Positions 43,412 to 52,899 are shown, counted from the stretch's first letter. The stretch is DNA of 64,000 bases from Paraburkholderia fungorum (GCF_900099835.1 NZ_FNKP01000002.1:1240001-1304000), one strand, 5' to 3'. Notes: a model not told the origin generated them from the letters alone. Translations and numbers: made by a program.

Positions 43412-43681
43412 GTGTTCAAGCGCACCGAAGATGGCTCCCACGCGTGGCATCGTGTCGAAAAACCAGCGCCGGAGACCATCTTGTCACGCACGTTGTCACC
43501 CCTTTTCGACGCAATTGCGTGGACCCCGAGGCTCCTTTGGGTCTGGCTTCTGCTGTGCTTTATCCGCGATGAACAAACAGTCGCGCCGCGCCGCCCTGCC
43601 GATTACCGCGCCGGACGCGCCAACCCCGCTGCGCCGATCCGACCTGATCTGACCGCAGGCGAGCGCATAACACTGCAATAA
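43412..43681 (+). CDS. Possible small single-pass membrane protein
   Basis: A frame from GTG 43412 gives 89 residues with a G/C third-position bias. One hydrophobic helix (PRLLWVWLLLCFIRDEQ, about 38-54) is flanked by a basic and a Pro/Arg-rich tail. No ribosome site is evident and I do not recognise the protein. It lies between the GntR gene and the convergent GH3 gene; without it, 43364-43738 is a 375-bp gap. Confidence 0.35.
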   Translation: MFKRTEDGSHAWHRVEKPAPETILSRTLSPLFDAIAWTPRLLWVWLLLCFIRDEQTVAPRRPADYRAGRANPAAPIRPDLTAGERITLQ

Positions 43682-43738
43682 CGAATTTGGCGCACCCGGA
43701 GCAACCGCTTCCAGGTGCGCGTCACGCTTCGCCCGGTC

Positions 43739-45757
43739 TTAGTACGACAGCCCGTACCCGTACGGATATAACGGATGCGCAGTGTCGTGCGGCACGTCTT
43801 CGAGTTGCGCGGTGACTTCGGCCATCGACGACGGCAGTTCGAACGGCAGCTTGCCCTCGGGCTTGCCCTTGCCGGTCAGCACGTCGAACAGCGCGGTGTC
43901 GCTCGCACCGAAGTTGGCGAGAATGGCGGTTGCCTTGTCCTGCACGTTGGTCAGAATGGCCGGCCGGTCCATGTAGACAGAGACAATCGACTGCGGCGCC
44001 GCAGCCGCCTGCTTGATGGCCTCATAGTCCGCACTGCCGTCGACGAACGCGAGACTGCCTTCATGCTGCATCGAGCCGAACACATAGTTCGGATGCAGCG
44101 TTTCATAAGGCGTACTCACACGCAGAATCGCCACGTCCGCGTCCTGCGGTTGCGCGACCACCGTCAAACCGTACTGCTGCGCGACCGTCGGGTCGATGCC
44201 ATACAGCCAGACCTTCTTACCCGTCGCCGCCAGCGGCAACACCTTGCCGTTGTTCTGCAGCAGCACCATCGAGCGACGCTGTGCATCGAGCGCCTGCGCC
44301 TTGAAATCCGCATTGCCGACGACCGCGTTGGCTGCGCTGGCATCGACATACGGATGATCGAACAGGCCTTGCTGGAATTTTTGCAGCAGCACGCGATAAG
44401 CCGAGTCGGCCAGCCGTGCTTCACTCAGCAAGCCCTGATTGACGGCCTGAACGAGAAACGAAGGATCGTCTTCGCCGCCGAACTGGTCGACGCCCGCCGT
44501 GACCGCTTTCACGAAACGTTGCAGACGCGTGGCGCTTTCCATGCCCCACGGCATGCCCAGTCCGACGAACGACGGCGTGCCGGACGACACGCCGTTCATG
44601 CAGTCGGCGTTGCAATCGGACGCGATCAGCCAGTCGGAGACGACCAGCCCCTTGAAGCCATACTTGCCGCGCAGCAGATCGGTGATCAGCGCCTTGTCGT
44701 ACGCCGCGCCCACCTGTTCGAGCGAAATACCATCGATGGTCACCGGCGTATCCGACTCGGAGTAGGTCGGCATGACCGAGCCGACGTTCGCGGCGAACGC
44801 ACCCTCGAATGGCTTGAGGTGATACGCGAAGTTATTGCCGGGATACGTGGCCCAGCGGCCGTAGTAGTTGTGGCTGTCGAAGCCCGACTTTTGTGCGCCG
44901 TAAGCGGCCCAATGCTTGACCACCGCGATCACGCTCGTGTCGTTGATGCCGGTACTGCCGCCCTGAAACCCTTCGATATAAGCCTGAACCTGCGCGCGGG
45001 CGACATCCGCGTCTTCACCGAACGTACCGTTGATGCGCGACCAGCGAGGTTCGGTCGCGAGATCCGCCTGCGGCGATAGTGCCTCGGTAATGCCGACCGC
45101 GCGATATTCCTGGCGCGCGATGTCGCCGAACTTGCGCGTCAGCGCCGCGTCGCCGATCGCCGCGAATCCGAGTGTCTCAGGCCATTGCGAAAATCCGCTG
45201 CTGCCCGCGCTCGCGCCCAGCACATACTGGAAATGATTGCGCGGATCGGAACTGATCGACACCGGAATGCCGAGCCGCGACTGTTCTGCGAGCGTCTGGA
45301 TCTGGTTGTATTGCGACGCCATCGAGTTCGCGTCGCCGCTCATCCGCGTGATGTACGTGCTGATGTCGAGATCGTTGATCTGCTTCTTCAATGTATCGAG
45401 GTCGTAGGCCGTGCCGGTTCCCGCACCCGTCGTATCGTTGAGCACAGGCGCTGTGCCGTGCATCATCAAGCCCGCTTTTTCGGCCAGCGTGAGCCGGTTG
45501 GTCAGATCGCGCGCGCGAACCTCGGCGGACAGACGCCAGTCTTCGTAGGGATCGAGTTGACCATTGCGGTTCATGTCCTTGAACTTGAGATTGCCCTGCG
45601 AGATCACCGGCAACGTGGTGTATCCCAGGTCGCGCTGGGTGACCGTTTTCGAATTACTGTCGATGTCGCTGCCGCAGGCAAACAGGCCGACCGCCAACGC
45701 CGCGCTGGCCGCCGCGATGGCCGTGACCCGGCAGGCAGGCTGGGAAAAAAGGTGCAT
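43739..45757 (-). CDS. Glycoside hydrolase family 3 lipoprotein (beta-glucosidase-like)
   Basis: A 672-residue exported GH3 enzyme. The signal ends in a lipobox-like LFAC at Cys28. Residues 61-73 (DMNRNGQLDPYED) form an EF-hand-type calcium loop. The GH3 N-terminal barrel contains the KHWAAYG block (281-287) and the nucleophile Asp375 in GLVVSDWLIASD. The C-terminal sandwich (MVLLQNNGKVLPL, about 500) ends PLYPYGYGLSY, as in GH3 beta-glucosidases. GGAGACACAG precedes ATG 45757. It probably cleaves oligosaccharides at the cell surface or in the periplasm. Divergent from an AraC regulator. Confidence 0.9.
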   Translation of the reverse strand: MHLFSQPACRVTAIAAASAALAVGLFACGSDIDSNSKTVTQRDLGYTTLPVISQGNLKFKDMNRNGQLDPYEDWRLSAEVRARDLTNRLTLAEKAGLMMHGTAPVLNDTTGAGTGTAYDLDTLKKQINDLDISTYITRMSGDANSMASQYNQIQTLAEQSRLGIPVSISSDPRNHFQYVLGASAGSSGFSQWPETLGFAAIGDAALTRKFGDIARQEYRAVGITEALSPQADLATEPRWSRINGTFGEDADVARAQVQAYIEGFQGGSTGINDTSVIAVVKHWAAYGAQKSGFDSHNYYGRWATYPGNNFAYHLKPFEGAFAANVGSVMPTYSESDTPVTIDGISLEQVGAAYDKALITDLLRGKYGFKGLVVSDWLIASDCNADCMNGVSSGTPSFVGLGMPWGMESATRLQRFVKAVTAGVDQFGGEDDPSFLVQAVNQGLLSEARLADSAYRVLLQKFQQGLFDHPYVDASAANAVVGNADFKAQALDAQRRSMVLLQNNGKVLPLAATGKKVWLYGIDPTVAQQYGLTVVAQPQDADVAILRVSTPYETLHPNYVFGSMQHEGSLAFVDGSADYEAIKQAAAAPQSIVSVYMDRPAILTNVQDKATAILANFGASDTALFDVLTGKGKPEGKLPFELPSSMAEVTAQLEDVPHDTAHPLYPYGYGLSY

Positions 45758-45986
45758 CTGTGTCTCCGGATTCGGTGGATTTTTAGAGTTTGGACAAGCG
45801 GGTATGACCTTATCCTTACCGTTCCCTACCGGTTTGACTCTCAGGAGCACGGTTTATCTTCGCGGAGCAGCCCGCATAAAAACGAAGATGAAAGCACGGG
45901 AAGGCAAAATGTAATGGCAATTCCTGGTAGCTTTGATTTTGCGGTGCGCAGCATGATCGGTGGATTCCGTACTGCCTTTGGGTCAC

Positions 45987-47084
45987 ATGCCGACATTCAT
46001 GCCCGACATTCCGCTGCCGCGCGTCGGCCGACGCCTTCGCACCGTCTCGAATCGAATCGCCTGCGCCGCGCAGCAGGTCGCGCAATCGGCGGGGATGTCG
46101 CCGGATATTTTTGTGGCGCGCACCGGCATTGCGGCGCAGGACCTGGCTGACGCCGATGGCCGTATCGACGGCGCGCGGCATCGACGGCTGGTGGAATTGA
46201 TGGTGTCGGTCGGGCCGGCCATCGAGCCGCTTCTGGATGACCGTTGCAGTCTCTTTCCCGATTTCCCCGTGCTCGGCAACTTGTGTCTGAACGCGCGCAC
46301 CTTGCGTGAAGCGATCAATGCGTTCATCACGTTTCGCCCCATCATTGGCGAGTTCGATTTTCTTTTCTACAAGGAAACAGCGGACGCCGTGCAGTTCGAG
46401 TACATCGCGGAATTCGCGCCCGATAGCAGCTTCCAGGCAATCGCGAATTTCCGCGTGCTGGCCACGCTAATCCGCGCTTACGACATCGATCATCGAACGG
46501 TATTTCGGGTTGCGTTGTCGGGCAGCGAACCCGCCCGCTCCCGCTCGTTCGACGAGTTTTTCGGCGACTCCGTGCAGTACCGCGCGTCTGCGAACCGGAT
46601 GCAGTTTGCGTCGGCCGCGCTTGAACGGCCTTTCCCGCAATACAACGCGGTGCTCGCGCCGTTTCTGCTGCAACAGACGCAGCAGCAGATGTTGCGCATC
46701 CAGCAGCACAGTCTGTTTTCCGCGAGCGTGGCCGCTCTGATCAAGGAAGTCATTGCCGAACAAACCGGCGACGCCTGCACGTCGTCTTCGTTGCTGGCGC
46801 AGATTTGCGCACGGCTGAACATATCGCGCTGGACCTTGCGGCGTCAGTTGCAGGCCGAAGGCGTTCATTTCAGCGAACTGGAAGCGCGAGTCAGACTGAC
46901 GGAAGCGCGCAGGCTGCTGGCCGAAACGCGCCTGAGCGTCGCGCAGATCAGCGAGCAACTGGGCTTTTCATCGCAAAGCGCGTTCACGCGTTTTTTTCGC
47001 AGCCGGCACGAGACGCCCCCCGTCGCGTTCCGTCAATGGGCGCAGCGACAAAAGTCGCAGCAGGGTGCGTTGGTGTCCGGCTAG
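45987..47084 (+). CDS. AraC-family regulator with the arabinose-binding-domain type N-terminus
   Basis: About 365 residues. The N-terminal two-thirds fit the AraC-binding type of PF12625 (QSAGMSPDIFVARTGIAAQDLADADGRIDGARHRRLVELM; later FPDFPVLGNLCLNARTLREAI). The C-terminus has the double helix-turn-helix: NISRWTLRRQLQAEGVHFSELEARVRLTEARRLL and LSVAQISEQLGFSSQSAFTRFFRSRHETPPVAFRQW. The start is not certain: GTG 45960, ATG 45987 and ATG 45999 are all in frame with no strong site. Divergent from the GH3 gene, which it may control. Confidence 0.87.
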   Translation: MPTFMPDIPLPRVGRRLRTVSNRIACAAQQVAQSAGMSPDIFVARTGIAAQDLADADGRIDGARHRRLVELMVSVGPAIEPLLDDRCSLFPDFPVLGNLCLNARTLREAINAFITFRPIIGEFDFLFYKETADAVQFEYIAEFAPDSSFQAIANFRVLATLIRAYDIDHRTVFRVALSGSEPARSRSFDEFFGDSVQYRASANRMQFASAALERPFPQYNAVLAPFLLQQTQQQMLRIQQHSLFSASVAALIKEVIAEQTGDACTSSSLLAQICARLNISRWTLRRQLQAEGVHFSELEARVRLTEARRLLAETRLSVAQISEQLGFSSQSAFTRFFRSRHETPPVAFRQWAQRQKSQQGALVSG

Positions 47085-47136
47085 CGTCATGACCAGCGAA
47101 GCATTGCGCTGACGACGGCTTCGATGTTGACGCCGG

Positions 47137-47592
47137 TCAGCGGTTGCTGGTGCTCTCTGCCGCCGGCTGCTGCTCGCATACGATCGCCGTGAGCACCATG
47201 GGGATGACCGGATGCACGACGGCGGAACTTCCCGCGTCGGTGAGACGCCGCTTGACAGCATCTGCGGAACCCAGCACGACCACACCGTAGACCGGACCCG
47301 ACGGTGTTTCATTGCCGCCCGCCTTGAACAGCGGATCGCCCGGCTGGTATCCGAACACAGCGTGAACGCGCAGACCGAACGCGGTCAGCGGGTTGTTTTT
47401 TGTGGGGCGAAACGCGTTGACCGAATTCGGTTCGACACGCATCGGCGTGACTTCGATCGATTGTGTTCCGACGAGATCGGCGACGAAATCGTGGGCGGTT
47501 TCCGCGCACGACAAATCGTGATCCAGCGTCTGGCTGAAGGCCGATGCTGGAACAATTGCAAGGAAAGCCAGTAACGCAACATTCAGACGCAT
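47137..47592 (-). CDS. Exported hypothetical protein
   Basis: A 151-residue secreted protein from ATG 47592 with AAGGAAATTTGTGCC upstream. The signal peptide MRLNVALLAFLAIVPASAFS is cleaved before QTLDHDLSC. Two Cys (LSCAET and IVCEQ) may form a disulfide. The rest is beta-rich with SGPVYGVVVLGSADAVKRRLTDAG. The family is not recognised. It stands alone between the AraC and GlxA regulators, on the minus strand. Confidence 0.65.
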   Translation of the reverse strand: MRLNVALLAFLAIVPASAFSQTLDHDLSCAETAHDFVADLVGTQSIEVTPMRVEPNSVNAFRPTKNNPLTAFGLRVHAVFGYQPGDPLFKAGGNETPSGPVYGVVVLGSADAVKRRLTDAGSSAVVHPVIPMVLTAIVCEQQPAAESTSNR

Positions 47593-47785
47593 GGCACAAA
47601 TTTCCTTCAACGTCGCCCCAAAATTGGTCACCGGGTGACCGCCTGGTGATGTCTGGACCGCGCAGTGCTGACATTGCGCGTGGCCACAGGGTTTGAAGCA
47701 TGTGTTGTACCAGGCTCTTGTGGCCCGGAGTTCATCTCCAACTCATCGTCGCCCTCGCAGCAGTGGCCAGCCCAGGCGGGTCGCG

Positions 47786-48775
47786 CTACGCAAGCTCCGC
47801 CCCCGCTTCCCGCTTGCCGCCGCGCAACTCGCGCACCCCTTTGCCCAGGCGCCGGCGCAATAACGTACGCAGCGTCGCGCCATCCACATAACCGACCTCG
47901 GCGGCGATTTTCTCGATATCGAGTCGGCTCGTACGCAACAGATGGACCGCGCGCTCGACCCGAAGATCCTGAAAATACGACAGCGGTGATTTTCCCAGCA
48001 CGGCCTCGATGCGACGTTGCAACGTACGCGTGCTGGTCGCCAGCGAAGCGGCGGCGGCGTCGAGTGAAAAGCCCTCTGCCAGCCGCGCTCGCGCCCATCG
48101 CTCGAAACGTTCGACCAGCGGATCGGCGCGCGCCAGATGATCTGGAATCATATAAGCCGCTTGTGAAGGTCGTGAGTCCAGCAGCAGATAACGTGCGACC
48201 ACCGCAGCGACGTCGGGGCTCGCCTGGTTCAGCAGCCACAGCGCGAGATCGAGATGCCCCAGCGCCGCGCCCGCCGTGCAGAAATCGCCGGACGGCACCA
48301 CCATCCTCGAACTGTCCAGACGCACTTCAGGATAACGCTGCCGGAAAAGCGGGGCGAGCCACCAGGTCGTGGTGGCTTCCTGCCCGCTCAGCAAGCCCGA
48401 CTCCGCCAGCACGAACGTGCCGATGCAGGCTGCGGCGACCTTTACACCGTCCGCGTGACTGTCGCGCAGCAGTGCCATGGCGTCGGCGACATCGCGCCTG
48501 GCCAGCGCCGGCAGCAACTGCTCGGGCATCTTGGTGCCGGGTGCGGGCACGACGATCCAGTCCGGCCGGTCCATCGTACTGGCGGACTTGACCGGCACAC
48601 GCATGCCGAAACCGGTGCGCACGTCGCGCCTCATACCGATCACGCTGACGTCGAAATGCGGACCCACGCCGGGTTGCTGGCGGGCCGACAGATCGTTGGC
48701 GGTTTTGAACGCGTCGACCAGCGCGGCGAGGCCGGTATCGAACAGTCCATCGAGCGCGAGGATCGCAATCTTCAT
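47786..48775 (-). CDS. GlxA-family regulator (DJ-1/PfpI-like domain plus AraC helix-turn-helix)
   Basis: A 329-residue regulator. N-terminal DJ-1/PfpI-like domain: KIAILALDGLFDTGLAALVDAFKTANDL, DWIVVPAPG and VAAACIGTFVLAESGLLSGQEATTTWWLAP, where the nucleophile-elbow position is Cys in AACIGTF. C-terminal AraC domain: FSLDAAAASLATSTRTLQRRIEAVLGKSPLSYFQDLRVERA and EKIAAEVGYVDGATLRTLLRRRLGKG. Divergent from a muconolactone-isomerase-like gene at 48923, with a palindrome directly before its own start. Confidence 0.92.
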   Translation of the reverse strand: MKIAILALDGLFDTGLAALVDAFKTANDLSARQQPGVGPHFDVSVIGMRRDVRTGFGMRVPVKSASTMDRPDWIVVPAPGTKMPEQLLPALARRDVADAMALLRDSHADGVKVAAACIGTFVLAESGLLSGQEATTTWWLAPLFRQRYPEVRLDSSRMVVPSGDFCTAGAALGHLDLALWLLNQASPDVAAVVARYLLLDSRPSQAAYMIPDHLARADPLVERFERWARARLAEGFSLDAAAASLATSTRTLQRRIEAVLGKSPLSYFQDLRVERAVHLLRTSRLDIEKIAAEVGYVDGATLRTLLRRRLGKGVRELRGGKREAGAELA

Positions 48776-48780
48776 GGCGC

Positions 48781-48803
48781 AAATGACTCCAAAAATGTCA
48801 TTT
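48781..48803. promoter_or_regulatory. Palindrome next to the GlxA-type regulator start
   Basis: AAATGAC (48781-48787) and GTCATTT (48797-48803) are perfect 7-bp inverted arms with a 9-bp A-rich spacer, five bases before the regulator ATG at 48775. It probably serves autoregulation or control of the divergent gene. Confidence 0.45.
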
Positions 48804-48922
48804 ACGACAATAGTACGGATGCTGTCCGGTGTCTACAGTGGACCCCAATCCGGAGCGCGACAACGAACATTCCGGACCACTTCCCAACGACACACAACGA
48901 TGTTTTTCTTCTGGAGCAAATC

Positions 48923-49213
48923 ATGAAAGTGATGGCAATCGGCACCCTCAAACCCCTCAGCCCCGAACAGCAGCAGACCTATATGCCGTCGGAAGTCCCG
49001 GCGACGCTGCAGCTTTACCTCGAAGGAAAAATGGAACAATTCTGGTTGCAGGACCAGAAGAAAGGCGTCATTTTCCTGATGAATGTCAATTCGGTCGACG
49101 AAGCCGACCAGCTTCTTAAAAACCTGCCGCTGGGGCGCGCTAACCTGCTGACCTTCGACCTGCTGCCGATCGGCCCGCTTCTGCCGCTAGGCCTGCTGAT
49201 GAAAGCCGCCTGA
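48923..49213 (+). CDS. Muconolactone-isomerase-like (YciI-type) small protein
   Basis: A 96-residue ferredoxin-fold-like protein from ATG 48923 with CTGGAG upstream. It has the MKVMAIGTLKPLSPEQQQTYMPSEVPATLQLYLEGKMEQFW and VIFLMNVNSVDEADQLLKNLPLG pattern seen in muconolactone isomerase-like proteins used in stress or catabolic operons. The catalytic residues of true muconolactone isomerases are not all apparent. It lies 47 bp before the GNAT gene on the same strand and is divergent from the GlxA regulator, which likely controls it. Confidence 0.78.
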   Translation: MKVMAIGTLKPLSPEQQQTYMPSEVPATLQLYLEGKMEQFWLQDQKKGVIFLMNVNSVDEADQLLKNLPLGRANLLTFDLLPIGPLLPLGLLMKAA

Positions 49214-49260
49214 CAACACCACACGAAAGTAGCGCAAGCAAAAAGGCAAAAGGAACCGCA

Positions 49261-49971
49261 ATGAATGATTCTGCACACCACCCGCTCGATCGCCCGATCT
49301 GGTCGGCGCTTACGACCCGTCAGGCGCATCTGCGGCAAGGCGACCGGCTTGCTTGCCGCTACTTTCCCGATGTGGCGCCGTTTGCCGCGATGTCGCCGGA
49401 CCCGGCGCAGGCCGCAGACGCGTGGCAGGCTCTGCACGAGCTTCTGCAATCCGACGAACAGGTCGCGATGTTGTCGCTCGACGCGCTCAGTCCGATCGAA
49501 ACACTGCACGAGGAGCGCATCGGCCGGCTTCATCAGATGATCGCGCCGCACCCGGTCGATCAAGCCGCCGACGACCCGGACATTGTCCGTCTGACCGAAC
49601 GCGACGCGCCCGAGATGTTCGATCTCGCGCAAAAAGCCAAACCGGGCCCGTTCGGCAAACGCACGCACCAGATGGGTAACTACATCGGCATTCGCGATGA
49701 AGGGCGTCTCATCGCGATGGCTGGCGAGCGGATGCAACTCGACGGATTCGTCGAAATAAGTGCGGTGTGCGTGGACGCCGATTATCGCGGCAAAGGTCTC
49801 GCGGGACGGCTCGTGAACGCGCTGCGCCAGCAGATCGGACTGCGCGGCGACACGCCTTTCCTGCATGTCCTCAGCGACAACCGCGCCGCCATCGCGCTGT
49901 ACGAACGGCTCGGCTTCGAACAGCGTCAAACGTTCTTTCTCTCGCGGATCAAACTCGCAAACGCCGCCTGA
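49261..49971 (+). CDS. GNAT-family acetyltransferase (FR47-like)
   Basis: A 236-residue acyltransferase. The C-terminal half holds the acetyl-CoA-binding pattern: ISAVCVDADYRGKGLAGRLVNALRQQIGLRGDTPFLHVLSDNRAAIALYERLGFEQRQ, with the R-x-G-x-G/A turn in RGKGLAG near residue 181. The N-terminal half is a degenerate GNAT-like region as in FR47 proteins. AAAAGGAACCGCA precedes the ATG. Probably cotranscribed with the muconolactone-isomerase-like gene. Confidence 0.9.
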   Translation: MNDSAHHPLDRPIWSALTTRQAHLRQGDRLACRYFPDVAPFAAMSPDPAQAADAWQALHELLQSDEQVAMLSLDALSPIETLHEERIGRLHQMIAPHPVDQAADDPDIVRLTERDAPEMFDLAQKAKPGPFGKRTHQMGNYIGIRDEGRLIAMAGERMQLDGFVEISAVCVDADYRGKGLAGRLVNALRQQIGLRGDTPFLHVLSDNRAAIALYERLGFEQRQTFFLSRIKLANAA

Positions 49972-50030
49972 ACGCGACCCCATGTCCGGAAACTGAACAC
50001 TTTCAGGCCGCCCTGCCGCCCGCCGCAATG

Positions 50031-50047
50031 CTTCCAGCCGGTGGAAG
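50031..50047. promoter_or_regulatory. Palindrome upstream of the aldehyde dehydrogenase operon
   Basis: CTTCCA-GCCGG-TGGAAG is a perfect 6-bp inverted repeat centred about 107 bp before the aldehyde dehydrogenase start. It is a candidate site for the GAF-Fis regulator encoded at 52900. No sigma-54 -24/-12 motif was seen in 49972-50145. Confidence 0.35.
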
Positions 50048-50145
50048 AAATACCGATAGCCGCCCAGTCGTCGACCCCCTATCTTCAACGACCGGCGGCC
50101 CCTTCGCGGCGGGCCTTGGCGATACTGAACCGTTCAGGAGAAAGC

Positions 50146-51618
50146 ATGAGCGTGGACCTTCCGTCGACACTACTCGACAGCGATATCTGGCAAGCACGTC
50201 TTTACACCGGCGACTGGCGCACCGGCAGCGGTGAGGCCGACGTTGTCGAGCCGGCCACTGGCCAGCGCCTCGGCCGAATCGGCATGGCCGACGCGGCGCT
50301 CGTCGCGGAATCGGCCGCGAGCGCGTCGCGTGCGCAGCTTGCGTGGGCGGCGACGCCTTACGACGAACGCGCGGCCGTGTTGCGCCGCGCCGCGCAAATC
50401 GCCGAAACGCATTTCAAGGAAATCGCCGAATGGATCGTTCGTGAAAGCGGCTCGACCCAGATCAAGGCGGGTTTCGAGACCTCGGTGACCATCAAGGCGC
50501 TTCACGAAGCGAGCGGCCTGCCGTCGCGCTCGGCGGGCGAAGTGCTGCCGTCGTCGCCCGGACGACTGTCGCTCGCACGCCGGCGGCCGCTTGGCGTAAT
50601 CGGCGTGATCTCGCCGTTCAACTTCCCGCTTTATCTGGCGATGCGCGCCGTCGCGCCCGCGCTGGCGCTCGGCAACTCGGTCGTGCTGAAGCCGGACCCG
50701 CGCACGGCAGTGTGCGGCGGCTTTGCGATTGCGCGTCTGTTCGAACTGGCCGGTTTGCCCAAGGGCGTGCTGCATGTGCTGCCGGGCGACGGCGGCGCGG
50801 GTGCGGCGCTGACCAGCGATCCGCATGTGGCGATGATCCAGTTCACTGGTTCGACGGCGGCGGGCCGCAAAGTCGGCGAGGCGGCGGGACGGCATCTGAA
50901 GAAGGTGTCGCTCGAGTTGGGCGGCAAGAATTCGCTGATCGTTCTCGACGACGCCGACCTCGATCTCGCGATTGCGAACACCGCGTGGGGCGTCTATCTG
51001 CATCAGGGACAAATCTGCATGGCGACCGGCCGCGTGCTGGTGCAACGCAAGATCTACGACACGTTCGTCACGAAACTGGTGGCGAAGGCGGCCAGCCTGA
51101 AAGTCGGCAACCCCGCTTCCGGCGATGTCGCGCTCGGCCCGCTGATCAACGCGACGCAACGCGACCACGTCGCGCGCGTGATCGCGGCTGCGCAGCAAGC
51201 GGGCGCGAAACTCGAGACCGGCGGCAAGAGTCAGGACCTGTACTTCGAGCCGACCGTGCTGAGCGGCGTCACGCCCGACAACCCCGCGTTCCACGAAGAG
51301 ATTTTCGGACCGGTCGCGGTCTTGGTCCCGTTCGACACGGACGACGAAGCCATCGCGCTCGCCAACAACACCGAGTACGGGCTTTCCACCGCCATCGTCA
51401 CGGCCAACGTGGGCCGCGCGTTGCAGATGGGCGAGCGTCTGCGCACGGGCCTGCTGCATATCAATGATCAGACCGTCAACGACGAGGTGATCAACCCGTT
51501 CGGCGGGGTCGGCGCGTCGGGTAACGGCACCAGCATCGGCGGACCGGCGAACTGGGAAGAGTTCACGCAGTGGCAATGGCTCACCGTGAAGGGCGAAGCG
51601 CCGCTCTATCCGATCTGA
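50146..51618 (+). CDS. Aldehyde dehydrogenase (benzaldehyde dehydrogenase-like)
   Basis: A 490-residue NAD(P)-dependent aldehyde dehydrogenase from ATG 50146 behind TTCAGGAGAAAGC. Catalytic Glu lies in LELGGKNSLIVL (near 258) and catalytic Cys in HQGQICMATGR (near 292); the NAD-binding FTGSTAAGRKVGE lies near 231. The NPFNFPLY-type oxyanion block reads ISPFNFPLYLAMR near 156. The QGQICMATGR pattern resembles XylC-type benzaldehyde and vanillin dehydrogenases. It is 16 bp ahead of a zinc alcohol dehydrogenase, so the pair would turn an alcohol into an acid. Confidence 0.9.
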   Translation: MSVDLPSTLLDSDIWQARLYTGDWRTGSGEADVVEPATGQRLGRIGMADAALVAESAASASRAQLAWAATPYDERAAVLRRAAQIAETHFKEIAEWIVRESGSTQIKAGFETSVTIKALHEASGLPSRSAGEVLPSSPGRLSLARRRPLGVIGVISPFNFPLYLAMRAVAPALALGNSVVLKPDPRTAVCGGFAIARLFELAGLPKGVLHVLPGDGGAGAALTSDPHVAMIQFTGSTAAGRKVGEAAGRHLKKVSLELGGKNSLIVLDDADLDLAIANTAWGVYLHQGQICMATGRVLVQRKIYDTFVTKLVAKAASLKVGNPASGDVALGPLINATQRDHVARVIAAAQQAGAKLETGGKSQDLYFEPTVLSGVTPDNPAFHEEIFGPVAVLVPFDTDDEAIALANNTEYGLSTAIVTANVGRALQMGERLRTGLLHINDQTVNDEVINPFGGVGASGNGTSIGGPANWEEFTQWQWLTVKGEAPLYPI

Positions 51619-51634
51619 CAACAGGGAGACACAC

Positions 51635-52762
51635 ATGACAACAACAACGGGATTTCGCACGATTACCGCCGCCGTCGCCCGCGCAAAGGGCGAGCCGTTC
51701 TCGATCCAGCAGGCGCGCATTCGCGGCCCGAAAGCCGACGAGGTGCTGGTGCGCGTGGTGGCGACCGGCCTCTGCCACACCGATCTGATCGTGCGCGATC
51801 AGTACTATCCGGTGCCGCTGCCTTCGGTGCTCGGTCACGAGGGCGCGGGCATCGTCGAGGAAGTCGGCCCGGCGGTGAAGGACCTCAAGCCAGGCGATCA
51901 CGTCGTGCTGACCTATGGCGCGTGCGGCCACTGCAACGCATGCAACGGCGGCCACGGCGCGTACTGCAAACAGTTCTTCGGGCTGAACTTCGGCGGCGGC
52001 GATCTGGAAGGCCGTACCGCGATCGAAGACGAAGAAGGACAGCCGCTGCACGATCACTTCTTCGCGCAGTCGTCGTTCGGCAGCTTTGCGCTGGCTCGTG
52101 AGAACAACGCGATCAAGGTGCCGCACGACGCGCCGCTCGAATTGCTCGGGCCGCTCGGTTGCGGTATCCAGACCGGCGCCGGCGCGGTGATCAACTCGCT
52201 GAAGGTGCGCCCCGGCAGCAGTTTCGCGAGCCTCGGCGCGGGCGCGGTCGGCCTGAGCGCGGTGATGGCGGCGCGGGTCGCGGGTGCCACCACCATCATC
52301 GCCGTCGATGTCGTGCCGTCCCGTCTCGCGCTCGCCAAAGAACTCGGCGCGACGCACACGGTGAATAGCCGCGAAGTCGACATGATCGAGGCGATCCGTC
52401 AGATCACCGACGGCGGCGTCGATTTCGCGCTGGAATCGACCGGACGGGCGGAAGTGCTGTCGCAAGGCATCGACGCGCTCGGCAGTCTCGGCGCGATGGG
52501 CGTGGTCGGCGCGCCGCCGCTCGGCACGAAGGCCGAGTTCGACATCAACAGCCTGTTGCTCGGCGGGCGCACGATTCGCGGGATTGTCGAAGGCGACAGC
52601 GTGCCGCAAGTGTTCATTCCGCAGCTTGTGCAGTTGTATCAGCAGGGTCGTTTTCCGTTCGACAGGCTGGTCAGGTTCTATTCGATCGACCAGATCAACG
52701 AAGCCGCCGACGACAGCACGAGCGGCGTCACGCTGAAGCCGATTCTCCGGTTCGCGCATTGA
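51635..52762 (+). CDS. Zinc-dependent MDR alcohol dehydrogenase (aryl-alcohol type)
   Basis: A 375-residue medium-chain dehydrogenase. Catalytic zinc ligands: Cys in GLCHTDLIV (near 46), His-Glu in LGHEGAGIVEE (near 69) and a third Cys in LLGPLGCGIQTGAGAV. The structural zinc loop is CGHCNACNGGHGAYC (near 97-111). The Rossmann motif reads GAGAVGLSAVMAAR near 202. It is of the XylB/benzyl-alcohol or class III-like group. ACAGGGAGACACAC precedes the ATG. With the upstream aldehyde dehydrogenase and the downstream regulator it forms an alcohol-aldehyde oxidation unit. Confidence 0.92.
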   Translation: MTTTTGFRTITAAVARAKGEPFSIQQARIRGPKADEVLVRVVATGLCHTDLIVRDQYYPVPLPSVLGHEGAGIVEEVGPAVKDLKPGDHVVLTYGACGHCNACNGGHGAYCKQFFGLNFGGGDLEGRTAIEDEEGQPLHDHFFAQSSFGSFALARENNAIKVPHDAPLELLGPLGCGIQTGAGAVINSLKVRPGSSFASLGAGAVGLSAVMAARVAGATTIIAVDVVPSRLALAKELGATHTVNSREVDMIEAIRQITDGGVDFALESTGRAEVLSQGIDALGSLGAMGVVGAPPLGTKAEFDINSLLLGGRTIRGIVEGDSVPQVFIPQLVQLYQQGRFPFDRLVRFYSIDQINEAADDSTSGVTLKPILRFAH

Positions 52763-52899
52763 GACGATTGATGTGCGTTGAGGTGCATTCACGCGAGCCG
52801 GGCCGCCGACGGTGCGCGCAATTGCTGACGGATTCTGTGCACGAACAAACGCGGCGCATGCCGGGCAACCTGGCCGCGCCGCGTTGACAGGAGACTCGT

